From assembly GCF_014269285.1 (NCBI RefSeq), contig NZ_JACOAF010000026.1, forward strand, positions 53,453 through 117,452: a DNA stretch of 64,000 nucleotides, in the 5' to 3' direction. The notes below the pieces were generated by a model. The model was not told where the DNA came from, searched no databases, and was given only the letters and a program-made list of their open reading frames with translations. The stretch is from Rufibacter sediminis (GTDB taxonomy: Bacteria; Bacteroidota; Bacteroidia; Cytophagales; Hymenobacteraceae). A program made the position numbers and the translations under genes. How positions within the stretch are numbered: position 1 is the stretch's first letter; every line of letters starts with the position of its first letter. Of the stretch, positions 33,131 to 41,349 are shown in pieces.

Positions 33131-34267
33131 ATGAACCTAGGAATCATTGGCGGTGGCATTGCCGGTTTAACCACGGCTATCGCTTTACAGAAAATAGGCA
33201 TTAACGCGCAGGTGTTTGACGCCGCGCCGCGGTTTGAACCGGTGGGCGCCGGGCTGGCATTGGCCGCCAACGCCATAAAAGGGTTTCAGCGGCTGGGCAT
33301 AGCGGACGAAGTGATGGCGCAAGGCAATTGCCTGGACGGCTTCCACATCTTTGACGAGCACGGCCGCCTCATCAACCGCACCGACAGCCGTTCCATCAGC
33401 GCCAAATACGGCTTAGACAACTTCGTGATTCACCGGGCCGCGCTGCACCAGGTGTTGGTCAGGCAACTGCCAGCCCCTGCCCTGCACGCCAACAAGCGAG
33501 CCGTGGGCCTCAGCTCTTCCTCCACCGGCGTTACGGTACAGTTTCAAGACGGCTCTTCCGCGACCATTGATCATCTGTTGGTGGCCGATGGCCTTCATTC
33601 CGCCATCCGGAAACAGTTGGTGCCGCAATCCCTTCCCCGTTACGCTGGGTACACCTGTTGGCGCGCCATCATTGAAAACCCCGGCCTGGAAAGCCTCTAC
33701 GCCTCCGAGACCTGGGGCAAAGCGGGCCGCGTGGGCTGGACTCCGCTGAAAGGAAACAAAATTTACTGGTTCACCTGCATCAATGCGCCGGAGCATGACC
33801 CGGTCATGCAAGCCATGCGGGTGGAAGATCTGCAACGGCATTTCAGCCATTACCACGCTCCTATCCCAGACCTGTTCCGCCACACCAAACAAGAGCAACT
33901 GCTCTGGCACGACCTCTATGACCTGGCGCCGCTCTCCTCCTTCGCATTCTCCAATGTGCTGCTGCTAGGCGATGCCGGACACGCCACTACCCCCAACATG
34001 GGCCAGGGCGCTTGCCAGGCTGTGGAAGATGCCGTTGTGTTCGCCGATGAACTGCGAAAGGACTTCGATTTCAACCAAGCCGCCCAACGTTTCGAGAAAC
34101 GACGCGTTCCCCGTACCCAGTGGATCACGCGCCAATCACGGTTCCTGGGGGAAGTAGCCCAGTCGCAGAACCCTCTTTACATGAAAGCCCGGAATTTCGC
34201 CCTGCGCCACCTCCCCGCCTGGATCAATGACAAGCAGCTGGAGAAAATCTATTCCGTTGACTTTTGA
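33131..34267 (+). CDS. FAD-dependent aromatic-hydroxylase-type monooxygenase
   Basis: 378 residues of the UbiH/salicylate hydroxylase (group A) fold. FAD ADP-binding motif GIIGGGIAGLTTAIAL (4-19), the middle DG motif VADGLHSAIRKQ, and the GD motif LLLGDAGHATTPNMGQGACQAVEDA near 278. Needs NAD(P)H and O2; hydroxylates aromatic or quinone-like rings. AAGGAGAG 13 bp before the ATG is a fair ribosome-binding site. Next to the FabH-like gene; together they might modify a small metabolite, but that is inference. Confidence 0.88.
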   Translation: MNLGIIGGGIAGLTTAIALQKIGINAQVFDAAPRFEPVGAGLALAANAIKGFQRLGIADEVMAQGNCLDGFHIFDEHGRLINRTDSRSISAKYGLDNFVIHRAALHQVLVRQLPAPALHANKRAVGLSSSSTGVTVQFQDGSSATIDHLLVADGLHSAIRKQLVPQSLPRYAGYTCWRAIIENPGLESLYASETWGKAGRVGWTPLKGNKIYWFTCINAPEHDPVMQAMRVEDLQRHFSHYHAPIPDLFRHTKQEQLLWHDLYDLAPLSSFAFSNVLLLGDAGHATTPNMGQGACQAVEDAVVFADELRKDFDFNQAAQRFEKRRVPRTQWITRQSRFLGEVAQSQNPLYMKARNFALRHLPAWINDKQLEKIYSVDF

Positions 34268-34303
34268 GGAAGGAATGAATTTTCTGCTTGCGAACCGTCT
34301 CTT

Positions 34304-34342
34304 GCGTTTTGAGGCCGTTTTAACAAAAAAGGCCTCAAAACA
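34304..34342. repeat. GTTT-palindrome repeat, copy 16
   Basis: GTTTTGAGGCC and GGCCTCAAAAC pair perfectly around GTTTTAACAAAAAA; 36 bp after the monooxygenase stop. The rest of the 300-bp gap (34343-34568) has no gene. Confidence 0.88.
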
Positions 34343-34568
34343 GAAAACAACAGGTCCAGTGTAAGCGAGTTAAAGGGATTGCGCGGTTCTGCTCCTGTGG
34401 CTGGACAACTGTTATGAATTGAGGCAAATCACTCTGGGCTTTGCTCACCGGCATTTCCGCTTTGCGGATCTAATCCGCACCAATCTGCCCGGGCGGCATG
34501 GGGAGTAGGCATAAATTGAGTAATATTGTAGTTCGATTCTCACTAGACCTCCAAATTTAACTACGTCC

Positions 34569-35444
34569 GTGCCGGCTTTCAAACAGACACAACGCGTCCA
34601 TGACGACGCTTTTGACCCTAGCGATAGTGCCAGCGCCCACCTTTACATCAGTTTTGGAGCCCACCGCATCAGAATGGGGGTTTTGGATGCCCAGCGGAAT
34701 AAGTTTGTCGCCCTGGAAGATTATGAGGTCGAAAGGCCTTCCACGGTAGAAAACGCGATTAGTTTCCTGCAAACCCAGAGCGTCTCCAATCCTTTGCTGC
34801 AGGAAAGAAAGTGGCAGCAGGTCCGCATCGGGGTCAAAAACCAGCAGTTCACGCTCATTCCCGAGGCGCTCTTTGACCTGAATGCCCGGGAAGAATACCT
34901 CCGGCTCAACGCCGTGGTAGAACCGGAGCACGAAATGGTACACCACCACGAGCATCCGCGCCTAGAACTCATCAATGTCTTTACGCTCCCGGCCGCCCTG
35001 CACGAGTGGTCTGTTCCGCAGTTTAAGAACAGCCCGGTGGAGTTTGTGCACCAGACTTCGGCGCTGATGGAAGGGATGCTGCACATGGCCGAGCGGAGCG
35101 CGCGTCCCCACCTGTTCATCTACGTAGACAAGAATTACGTCACTTTGGTGGTGCTGCAAGGGCTGAAACTGGAGTTCTGTAATTCCTTCTTTTTCACTTC
35201 GTCTGAGGACTTCATTTACTACGTGCTGTTTGTGCTGCAGGAAAAGAAGATGAACCCCGACCAGGATGCGGTGACCGTGTGGGGAGAACTTCTCCTGGAT
35301 TCTGAACTGCATGAAATCCTCCGGACGTACATCCGGCACGTGCAGTTCGGGAAGAAACCCACCGGCGTGGGCTTCAGCTACCGCTTTGATGCGCTCTTCA
35401 ACCACCGCAACTTCGACCTCTACAGCCTCCATTTCTGCGACTAA
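34569..35444 (+). CDS. DUF3822 family protein
   Basis: 291 residues with GTG start. Matches the Bacteroidota-specific DUF3822 family, which has an actin/hexokinase-like (ribonuclease H-like) fold: HLYISFGAHRIRMGVLD, LIPEALFD, FIYVDKNYVTLVVLQG, NSFFFTSSEDFIYYVLFVL, VWGELLLDSEL. Function unknown; it often sits near RNA methyltransferase rsmD or coaD, not seen here. No ATG is available in frame before the first conserved strand, so GTG at 34569 is the best start. Confidence 0.85.
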   Translation: MPAFKQTQRVHDDAFDPSDSASAHLYISFGAHRIRMGVLDAQRNKFVALEDYEVERPSTVENAISFLQTQSVSNPLLQERKWQQVRIGVKNQQFTLIPEALFDLNAREEYLRLNAVVEPEHEMVHHHEHPRLELINVFTLPAALHEWSVPQFKNSPVEFVHQTSALMEGMLHMAERSARPHLFIYVDKNYVTLVVLQGLKLEFCNSFFFTSSEDFIYYVLFVLQEKKMNPDQDAVTVWGELLLDSELHEILRTYIRHVQFGKKPTGVGFSYRFDALFNHRNFDLYSLHFCD

Positions 35445-35508
35445 TTGTTTCGTGAAAGTTTGGAGAAGAAAAAAGCTGAGAAGCTGTAGCGTGATTTCTG
35501 AAGAAGTC

Positions 35509-35546
35509 GTTTTGATCCTATTTTAACAAAAGAGCCCGCTAAACAG
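35509..35546. repeat. GTTT-palindrome repeat, copy 17 (degenerate)
   Basis: CGTTTTGATCC to GCTAAACAG; its right half overlaps the next terminator. Confidence 0.5.
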
Positions 35547-35563
35547 TGTTTAACGGGCTCTTT
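35529..35563. terminator. Bidirectional terminator between convergent genes
   Basis: AAAGAGCCCG (35529-35538) pairs with CGGGCTCTTT (35554-35563), plus inner TAAAC/GTTTA; T-rich on both strands. Serves the DUF3822 gene and the cytochrome oxidase subunit III gene. Confidence 0.8.
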
Positions 35564-35611
35564 CTTTTGCATACAATCTATTCATCAATCCTTCACTTTA
35601 TCTCTCAACAC

Positions 35612-36244
35612 TTATAGCGCGAACAGGAAGATGAAGTAGAGCGCGATCCAGACTACGTCCAGGAATTGCCAGTAGCTGCGGAGCATCTGGACTTGCATGA
35701 GGCGGTAAGGATCTCGGATGAAAATGAGGGAACGGATGGGGTCACCGGCGGCGCGGTTCACTTTCACGTACAGGTAAGAGGCAAAAGCCAGTCCGCCGGC
35801 AATGTGCAGCAGGTGGAGCGCGGATAGCAGGTACAGGAAGGTGCCGGCGGGGTGCCCGTCAAAGAACACTCTGGCCGAGGCCATCTCGTACCAGGCCACA
35901 ATCTGCGCCACCGCAAAGAGAACGCCCAGCAACAAAGACCACATCAATCCTTTCTTCATGCTGGTCAGGTCATCCTGGGCATAATATCCGGGTACCTGCT
36001 GCATGTAAAAGCCGCTCACCAGAATCAGGATGGTGCTCACGGAGAAAAGCTTGGGCAGACTGAAAGAGGAAGGGGTTACGGCATCTCCTGTTCTGAAGAG
36101 GAACATGGCCGTCAGCATAAAAAACAGCATCGCCATCCCGGCCATGCTCACGTACAGCAACATCTTTAAGGGGGGGACCTTCTCTATTTTTTCAAAGCTG
36201 GACATTTTCCCAGCCCCTATTTTATTTTGATTCTCAGATTTCAT
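35612..36244 (-). CDS. Cytochrome c oxidase subunit III-like protein
   Basis: 210 residues with five predicted membrane helices: LLYVSMAGMAMLFFMLTAMF, LFSVSTILILVSGFYM, LMWSLLLGVLFAVAQIVAWYE, FLYLLSALHLLHIAGGLAFASYLY, SYWQFLDVVWIALYFIFLF. The last two carry the subunit III signatures ALHLLHIAGG and WQFLDVVWIALY. Part of a heme-copper oxidase complex in the inner membrane. It stands alone; subunits I and II are not in the window, so it may be a dispersed or alternative subunit. Confidence 0.87.
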   Translation of the reverse strand: MKSENQNKIGAGKMSSFEKIEKVPPLKMLLYVSMAGMAMLFFMLTAMFLFRTGDAVTPSSFSLPKLFSVSTILILVSGFYMQQVPGYYAQDDLTSMKKGLMWSLLLGVLFAVAQIVAWYEMASARVFFDGHPAGTFLYLLSALHLLHIAGGLAFASYLYVKVNRAAGDPIRSLIFIRDPYRLMQVQMLRSYWQFLDVVWIALYFIFLFAL

Positions 36245-36449
36245 GATGCAGAATATTCATTGGCCCAACATGCGTTACCGGTCTGATTCAACTAAGTGGT
36301 TTTCTCTTATGTACTACCTTGAAAATCAGTAGAATGTTTACAGCTTTCCTCATATTTGATGCTCTTTTCTACAAGAACGTTGCTTCTACCTATTTTTATA
36401 TTAAATAATCCAGTTTGGGGCCTCCTACTGGATATTTCTGGGATCTGTT

Positions 36450-36803
36450 CTAGCTCTTTTTAAACCAGGACCCCACCTGCCCAAACACCGCGTTAGCCGT
36501 AATGCGGGGAGAGCTTCCAGTGCCAAACTCAACGTAGGTTTTGTTGTTTACGCGCACATCCAGCACCAAACCGGCCTTGACCAGATCCTGGTTCAGATCT
36601 TTCGCTTTTTCGAGTTTGGCCGCTATTCCCCCGCTGCTCTTGCCCGAGGGAGACGGCGGCAGAATGTTGTCCAACACGCGCTCCATGGCGGCATGGTCTC
36701 TGAAGTTCACAATCACGTAATTCTGTTCTGCCACCACCAACACCTGGTCCTGCAACACAGTCAGCACCAGTTTACCCGATATCTCAAACGGAAACTTGCC
36801 CAT
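36450..36803 (-). CDS. Hypothetical protein, 117 residues
   Basis: No family recognised. Starts MGKFPFEISGKLVLTVLQDQ, two predicted beta hairpins, a helix (MERVLDNILPPSP) and a Pro/Ser/Gly linker, then KLEKAKDLNQDLVKAGLVLDVRV. Cytosolic, no signal or membrane helix. Second gene of a pair: the 68-residue gene ends 3 bp upstream of its start. Coding appearance supported by tight spacing and normal codon use. Confidence 0.6.
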   Translation of the reverse strand: MGKFPFEISGKLVLTVLQDQVLVVAEQNYVIVNFRDHAAMERVLDNILPPSPSGKSSGGIAAKLEKAKDLNQDLVKAGLVLDVRVNNKTYVEFGTGSSPRITANAVFGQVGSWFKKS

Positions 36804-36806
36804 GGT

Positions 36807-37013
36807 TCAGGATTGGTTTGCGCCGGTATATTTAGTTTTGAGCGAGAGCTGGCCGGTGATTTTCCATTGGCCGGTCTGCCCCTGGGGGCCGGGCCCCTGC
36901 ACCGTGAGGTCCTGGAAATCCAGGGTCAGGTTGGTTTGGTCAGCTTGCAGTTTCTCCAGGAGAAGGGCCGCTAGATCAGACAGCTTTTGAACAGGTTGAG
37001 AAGAGTTTTCCAT
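36807..37013 (-). CDS. Hypothetical protein, 68 residues
   Basis: Starts MENSSQPVQKLSDLAALLLEKLQADQTNLTLDF, an amphipathic helix followed by two strands (GQWKITGQLSLKTKY). No family recognised. Its stop is 3 bp before the next gene, so the two are co-translated. The shared motif of a strand ending ISGKL or ITGQL in both proteins hints at related folds. Confidence 0.55.
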   Translation of the reverse strand: MENSSQPVQKLSDLAALLLEKLQADQTNLTLDFQDLTVQGPGPQGQTGQWKITGQLSLKTKYTGANQS

Positions 37014-37166
37014 AGTGATAAGTGTAGGTGTCAGAAAAAGAAATACGCTGGTAGTAACGCTCCGTTTCCTTTTTGATTATAATTTAAAAAGTACAATATA
37101 TCCCGGAGGGAGGCTACTACGTATATACAAGCACTTTACTTCCAAAGAATGGAGGTAACTTCCTAT

Positions 37167-37910
37167 ATGATAAAAAAATACTTCTATGCACTGGGGGTGG
37201 TGGTCCTGTTGGCTTCTGGCGTGGTGCCCCGTGCTACGTATGCCCAAAACTGCCAGCATCCTTTGGGTTTAGCTAAAAACACCGAGTTTGTCTTTCAGGT
37301 AACGGACAAGGGCCGCAACAAGGGCACGCTCAACAACAAAGTGGTCCAGCAAAGCATTGACAAAGACGGCATGTACGTGACCACGTTCAAAAGCGCCCGC
37401 CGCAGTGAAAAAAACCGCCCCGAAACTTCTGACGAATACCACATCAGGTGCTCCGGCGACACCCTCTATCTTGATGCGATGCTTCTGCTGAGAGAGCAGG
37501 CCCTGAAAGCGTTTGAAGGGAAAGATTTTGACTACGCTCCCGTTGATATTGCCTACCCGCAGCAGATGCAGGTTGGCCAGAAACTACCCGACGGAAAACT
37601 TGGCGTAAAAGTCCGCTCCTCTACCGTAAATATAACCGAAATTTCCATGGTGGCAACTGACCGGAAAGTGGAAGCCCTGGAAAAAGTAACTACCCCGGCC
37701 GGCACCTTTGACGCCTACAAAATCACCTACAACTACGTGGTGGAACTGGACGCCATGGGCATGGCCCTCCGCGATGTCTTCAAGGTGGAGGAGTATTTCT
37801 CGCTGGAACACGGCCTCATCAAAGCCCAGTTCATGAACAAACGGGGCAAAAAAGCCAAAGGCCTGGAACTCATCTCCAAACGCGACCCCTCGCAGGCCCT
37901 CAAGAAATAA
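37167..37910 (+). CDS. TapB/DUF3108-like exported protein
   Basis: 247 residues with a signal peptide (KKYFYALGVVVLLASG, ends TYAQ) and a C-terminal half with VEALEKVTTPAGTFDAYKITYNYVVEL and KVEEYFSLEHGLIKAQFMNKRGK, the repeated-strand pattern of DUF3108/TapB-like proteins, which are periplasmic or surface-exposed and of unknown function. The start at 37167 is supported by GGAGGT at 37151-37156 (10-base spacing); 37149 is an alternative ATG. Confidence 0.75.
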   Translation: MIKKYFYALGVVVLLASGVVPRATYAQNCQHPLGLAKNTEFVFQVTDKGRNKGTLNNKVVQQSIDKDGMYVTTFKSARRSEKNRPETSDEYHIRCSGDTLYLDAMLLLREQALKAFEGKDFDYAPVDIAYPQQMQVGQKLPDGKLGVKVRSSTVNITEISMVATDRKVEALEKVTTPAGTFDAYKITYNYVVELDAMGMALRDVFKVEEYFSLEHGLIKAQFMNKRGKKAKGLELISKRDPSQALKK

Positions 37911-37976
37911 CGATGGGGGCTTTTTGTGCTTTCACAAAGTTCAGTAGCTTTAACGCCAGAAACGCCCCTCACCACC

Positions 37977-38474
37977 ATGAAAAAGCTTCTGTTTCCGGCC
38001 GCTTTGGCTTTCTCTGTACTTTTAGGCAACTGTGCCCAGAACAGTGAGAAACCCAAAGCAACCGCCAGCCTTCCTCCTGCCAAGGTCAAAATCTACGGCG
38101 ATACCCTAGAGGCCAAAGGAGCCATAGATGCCGCCGAACTGCCCAAGCTCCTGGTCAACCAGGATTCCGCCCAGGCGAAGGTCGCCACCAAAGTACTGGA
38201 AGTGTGCCAGGCCAAAGGCTGCTGGATGGAAGTAGACGTCAAGGGCCAGAACCCCATGCGGGTGACCTTCAAGAACTACGGGTTCTTCATGCCCAAAGAC
38301 ATAGTGGGCAAAGAAGTGGTCTTTGAAGGAGTGGCGCTGAAAGATACCGTGAGCGTGGCAGACCAACGCCACTTTGCCGAAGATGCCGTTAAGAGCAAAG
38401 AGGAAATTGCCGCCATCACCGCTCCCAAACCTTCCATCACGTTCATCGCCACGGGCGTTCAGGTCAAAGAATAG
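37977..38474 (+). CDS. DUF4920 domain lipoprotein
   Basis: 165 residues. Signal peptide with lipobox (LLGNC, Cys about 19), then the DUF4920 core: KIYGDTLEAKGAIDAAEL, KVLEVCQAKGCWMEV, VTFKNYGFFMPKDIVGKEVVFEG. The CxxxxC pair is typical of the family. Envelope lipoprotein of unknown function. Start MKKLLFP at 37977 chosen at the signal peptide, over 37926. A perfect GTTT-palindrome follows 23 bp after the stop. Confidence 0.87.
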   Translation: MKKLLFPAALAFSVLLGNCAQNSEKPKATASLPPAKVKIYGDTLEAKGAIDAAELPKLLVNQDSAQAKVATKVLEVCQAKGCWMEVDVKGQNPMRVTFKNYGFFMPKDIVGKEVVFEGVALKDTVSVADQRHFAEDAVKSKEEIAAITAPKPSITFIATGVQVKE

Positions 38475-38497
38475 ACGTCAGAAAATTGTTTTACATC

Positions 38498-38545
38498 AAA
38501 GCCGTTTTAGGTGCCTTTTCTGAAAAGTAGACCTAAAACGGCTTT
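38498..38545. repeat. GTTT-palindrome repeat, copy 18
   Basis: Perfect 15-bp arms AAAGCCGTTTTAGGT (38498-38512) and ACCTAAAACGGCTTT (38531-38545) around TTTTCTGAAAA; AGGT/ACCT replaces AGGGC/GCCCT, a paired change. Confidence 0.92.
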
Positions 38546-38595
38546 CGCATTTATTGATTATACCTGTGGTTGCGGAGGAAAGAAGAGGAAGATTC

Positions 38596-39018
38596 TCAGG
38601 CTAATTGCTGCTGAAGCCACTGCTCGGCCTGGCTCTGTTCTTCGAAGGATTTTAAAATCAACTGGTCTTTCAGCTGCTTACTGAACTGGTCAAACGAGCG
38701 CTGCCCAAAAATACCCGGCGATAAGACATGCGCGAAGTAGCGCAGACCCAGGGCATTTGCGGCGGGTGCCCAGCGGTGCGCCAGGTAACTGACCGCCATA
38801 TCCCAGGGCCCAATGAGTTCGCGGTTGCTGTTCAGTAAACCCCGGCACGGTCGCTCCCGCAGCAAAGCCAAGATGTGGTTGCTTCCCATGACCATGGTTT
38901 CCAAAGACTGAATGCCTATCCAGTTCACGAACAGGTAATCGTTATGCGCCAGTCGGCGGGCCTCAAAGTACACATCGCCGTTTGCCTTCTTAAGTTCTTT
39001 GGTATCCATTGAATGCAT
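38596..39018 (-). CDS. STAS/SpoIIAA-like hypothetical protein
   Basis: 140 residues, alternating beta/alpha pattern (YFEARRLAHNDYLFVNWIGIQSLETMVMGSNHILALLRE ... WDMAVSYLAHRWAPAANALGLRYFAHVLSP) of SpoIIAA/STAS-like proteins in Bacteroidota. Function unknown. ATG at 39018 or 39009. It follows the RsbQ-like hydrolase gene in the same direction, 48 bp after its stop; both folds are known from sigma-factor regulation pathways. Confidence 0.62.
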   Translation of the reverse strand: MHSMDTKELKKANGDVYFEARRLAHNDYLFVNWIGIQSLETMVMGSNHILALLRERPCRGLLNSNRELIGPWDMAVSYLAHRWAPAANALGLRYFAHVLSPGIFGQRSFDQFSKQLKDQLILKSFEEQSQAEQWLQQQLA

Positions 39019-39066
39019 AACGGTATATTCGCTTAACTGGGCTTGATCGCGGCTATCAGGTAGAGG

Positions 39067-39861
39067 CTAGTGCATCAGAAATTCCTTAATGGCCGCAATG
39101 GTTTCTTCGGGGGCGCTGAGGTTGGGGCAGTGACCGGTGGCGTTCAGGAGTTTAAAGGTGCTGCCGGGCAGTTGCTGGTGCATGTACTCGCCTACCGCCT
39201 GGGGGGCGATCACGTCATCCGTACACTGCAGAATAAGGGTTTCTGCCCGGACATTGCCGAGATCGGCGCGGTTATCAGAAAGGAAGGTGATGCGGGCGAA
39301 GTCCTTGGCCACTTCCACATCGCTGCGGCAAAAGCTCTGGGCCAGTTCCTGGACTAACTCCGGTTTCTGTGGATTGCCCATAATGACGGGCGCAATGGCC
39401 TGGCTCCAGTTCAGGTAATCGCTGTCCAGCGTATTCAGTAAATCCTCAATGCCTTCCTGGGTGAAGCCGCCGATGTATCCGTCCTCATCAATGTAGCGCG
39501 GCGAGGGGCCGATGAGCACCAACTTTGAAAAACGGTCCGGGTCCAGAATGGACGCCAGCAACCCGATCATGGCGCTCACCGAATGACCCACGAAGATCAC
39601 CTCCTCCAGCTCTAGTTCCTCGCAAATCTCCAGGATGTCTACCGCGTACGATTGCAGGGAAGCGTACCGTTCCTGGGTGTACACCGAGGTATCTGCCTTC
39701 CCGAAGCCCACGTGATCAAACAAAATAATCTTGTATTCTTCCTCAAAAGCCGGGGTGATATAGCGCCACATGTTCTGGTCGCAGCCGTATCCGTGGGCAA
39801 ATAACATGGGTTTTACGCCCTTGCCTTTGATTTGTACATTGTTTCTGATGATCGGGTTCAT
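39067..39861 (-). CDS. RsbQ-like alpha/beta hydrolase
   Basis: 264 residues. Strong likeness to B. subtilis RsbQ: LFAHGYGCDQNMWRYITPAF, LFDHVGFGKAD, nucleophile VGHSVSAMIG, acid region CTDDVIAP, catalytic His in TGHCPNLSAP. RsbQ binds a small hydrophobic molecule and, with RsbP, feeds the general stress response; the fold is also that of karrikin/strigolactone receptors. RsbP is absent, so the partner here is unknown. Start MNPIIRNN at 39861 is preferred over 39924. Confidence 0.87.
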   Translation of the reverse strand: MNPIIRNNVQIKGKGVKPMLFAHGYGCDQNMWRYITPAFEEEYKIILFDHVGFGKADTSVYTQERYASLQSYAVDILEICEELELEEVIFVGHSVSAMIGLLASILDPDRFSKLVLIGPSPRYIDEDGYIGGFTQEGIEDLLNTLDSDYLNWSQAIAPVIMGNPQKPELVQELAQSFCRSDVEVAKDFARITFLSDNRADLGNVRAETLILQCTDDVIAPQAVGEYMHQQLPGSTFKLLNATGHCPNLSAPEETIAAIKEFLMH

Positions 39862-39940
39862 GCGGAGGGGGTGAAGCATGCTATTGGAAATGTCCAGCAC
39901 TTGTGGAGAATGGACAAGATACAAACCAATACAATAGAGT

Positions 39941-39982
39941 CCAGTTTTTGAGGCACTTTTCTGAAAATAGGCTTAAAACAGG
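39941..39982. repeat. GTTT-palindrome repeat, copy 19
   Basis: CCAGTTTTTGAGGC and GGCTTAAAACAGG around ACTTTTCTGAAAATA; between divergent genes. The gap 39862-40195 shows no gene. Confidence 0.65.
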
Positions 39983-40195
39983 AAAGCGTAAGAATTTTCT
40001 AAACCGTAAGCAGTAGCCAGGTGGGCGCGCTTTCCGGCAGCTTTCCACCTTGAGCTTTAGAAATGGACATCATTCAAGCATTTCTCCGCCGGAAAGAAAC
40101 AGAACCAGGGGAAAGATTGCCCGTTAAACCCTTAGGCAGGAGCTTCGTTTCCTGCGGGAAACCGGATGACCGATGGTGGGCAGAGACTGATCTGC

Positions 40196-40203
40196 TAGTT
40201 TTG
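40196..40203 (+). promoter_or_regulatory. -7 promoter element of the second SDR gene
   Basis: TAGTTTTG (TAnnTTTG), 21 bp before the ATG at 40225. No clear -33. Its place also argues that the start at 40063 is wrong. Confidence 0.5.
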
Positions 40204-40224
40204 AATCGTAATTTAGTACTTCGT

Positions 40225-40941
40225 ATGGAATCTTTGAAAGGAAAAACGGCGCTGATTACGGGCGCCGGAAAAGGAATAGGTAAGGCTCTGGCCATTGCGC
40301 TGGCGCAGGAAGGCGTGAACATCGGCTTGCTGGCCCGCACCGAAAGTGATTTGCTGAAAGTAGCCGCCGAGATTGAGAAGCTGGGCGTGGAAACCTCCGT
40401 GGTAACCGCCGACGTGACCCAAATCCACAGCGTCAACCAGGCCGTGGAGCAGGTGCAGCAGGAGCTGGGGTTCATTGACATCCTGATCAATAATGCCGGC
40501 ACCGCCGCCTTCGGGAAGTTCCTGGACCTGGAGCCCGAGCAGTGGGAACACATCATCCGGGTGAACCTGATGGGACCGTACTACGTGACCCGGGCCGTTT
40601 TACCCGCCATGATCTCCCAGAAAACCGGCGATATTGTGAACATTTCCTCTACCGCCGGGCAGCGGGGCTCCGCCGTCACCAGCGCGTACAGCGCCTCTAA
40701 ATTCGGGTTGATTGGGTTATCTGAGTCGTTGATGCAAGAGGTCCGGAAGCACAACATCCGGGTATCTACCCTTACCCCCAGCACCGTGGCCACGGACCTG
40801 GCCATCGATCTCAAACTCACCGACGGCAACCCCGAGAAAGTGATGCAACCCGAGGACTTCGCCGAGCTGGTGGTTTCCCAACTGAAACTCAACCGCCGGG
40901 TATTCCTGAAGGAAGCGGGCCTGTGGTCCACCAATCCGTAA
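40225..40941 (+). CDS. SDR family oxidoreductase (3-ketoacyl-ACP reductase-like)
   Basis: 238 residues. [12 protein letters not shown] cofactor motif, [10 protein letters not shown], catalytic Ser in [10 protein letters not shown] and YSASK (Tyr/Lys). The [15 protein letters not shown] helix and C-terminal tail match the FabG-like branch, but SDR specificity cannot be assigned from sequence. Start [12 protein letters not shown] at 40225 fixed by the first SDR strand and the promoter; the frame opens at 40063 only by chance. A perfect GTTT-palindrome with T run follows. Confidence 0.9.
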   Translation: MESLKGKTALITGAGKGIGKALAIALAQEGVNIGLLARTESDLLKVAAEIEKLGVETSVVTADVTQIHSVNQAVEQVQQELGFIDILINNAGTAAFGKFLDLEPEQWEHIIRVNLMGPYYVTRAVLPAMISQKTGDIVNISSTAGQRGSAVTSAYSASKFGLIGLSESLMQEVRKHNIRVSTLTPSTVATDLAIDLKLTDGNPEKVMQPEDFAELVVSQLKLNRRVFLKEAGLWSTNP

Positions 40942-40966
40942 GCTTCTCCTTCGTTTTAGATACAAG

Positions 40967-41012
40967 AGCGTTTAGGGCCTGTTTCTTGAAAACTGGCCCT
41001 AAACGCTTTTTT
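40967..41012. repeat. GTTT-palindrome repeat, copy 20
   Basis: Perfect 13-bp arms AGCGTTTAGGGCC (40967-40979) and GGCCCTAAACGCT (40995-41007), followed by TTTTT; may act as the SDR terminator. Confidence 0.92.
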
Positions 41013-41095
41013 AGTTATGTGTGTAGAACAGTTTCTGTTTAGACCTCTTCAGTTGCAACGTGTTTTACCAGATCGCGGGAAGAACCGAAGTTCGG

Positions 41096-41124
41096 CTTGT
41101 TGGTGAGAACACCAACAAGGGCGA
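41096..41124 (+). repeat. Dispersed 29-bp hairpin repeat, copy 2
   Basis: Arm CTTGTTGGTG (41096-41105), loop AGAA, arm CACCAACAAG (41110-41119), then GGCGA; identical to the minus strand of 4692-4720. Nearby, TTTATCGACTA occurs twice (about 41176-41206). No gene in this stretch. Confidence 0.85.
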
Positions 41125-41268
41125 CGATGGCAACGAAGGCGAAGGGCTACGAGCGCGACGCAGAAAGACTAAACTTTTATCGACTAGCCTAAACCTTTAT
41201 CGACTAATTTATCCAAAAGCGGAAATTACCATCGTTTGGTTTTTGGGTGAAATCACCATCAAAAGCAG

Positions 41269-41313
41269 AAATCGTTTCGGGCCTGTTTTATGGAAACAGG
41301 CCCGAAACGATTT
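41269..41313. repeat. GTTT-palindrome repeat, copy 21
   Basis: Perfect 20-bp arms (41269-41288 and 41294-41313): AAATCGTTTCGGG and CCCGAAACGATTT outer parts, centre TATGG. 36 bp past the helicase stop. Confidence 0.95.
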
Positions 41314-41349
41314 CTCAGGTAAGCTCTTCTCCGGTTTTGAAGGGACTCG

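Noticed and set aside
34500..34553. tRNA gene ending GTTCGATTC...CCTCCA
   Set aside because: The T-loop-like string and a CCA end are there, but neither the T-stem nor a matching acceptor strand upstream can be drawn; most likely chance or an old fragment.
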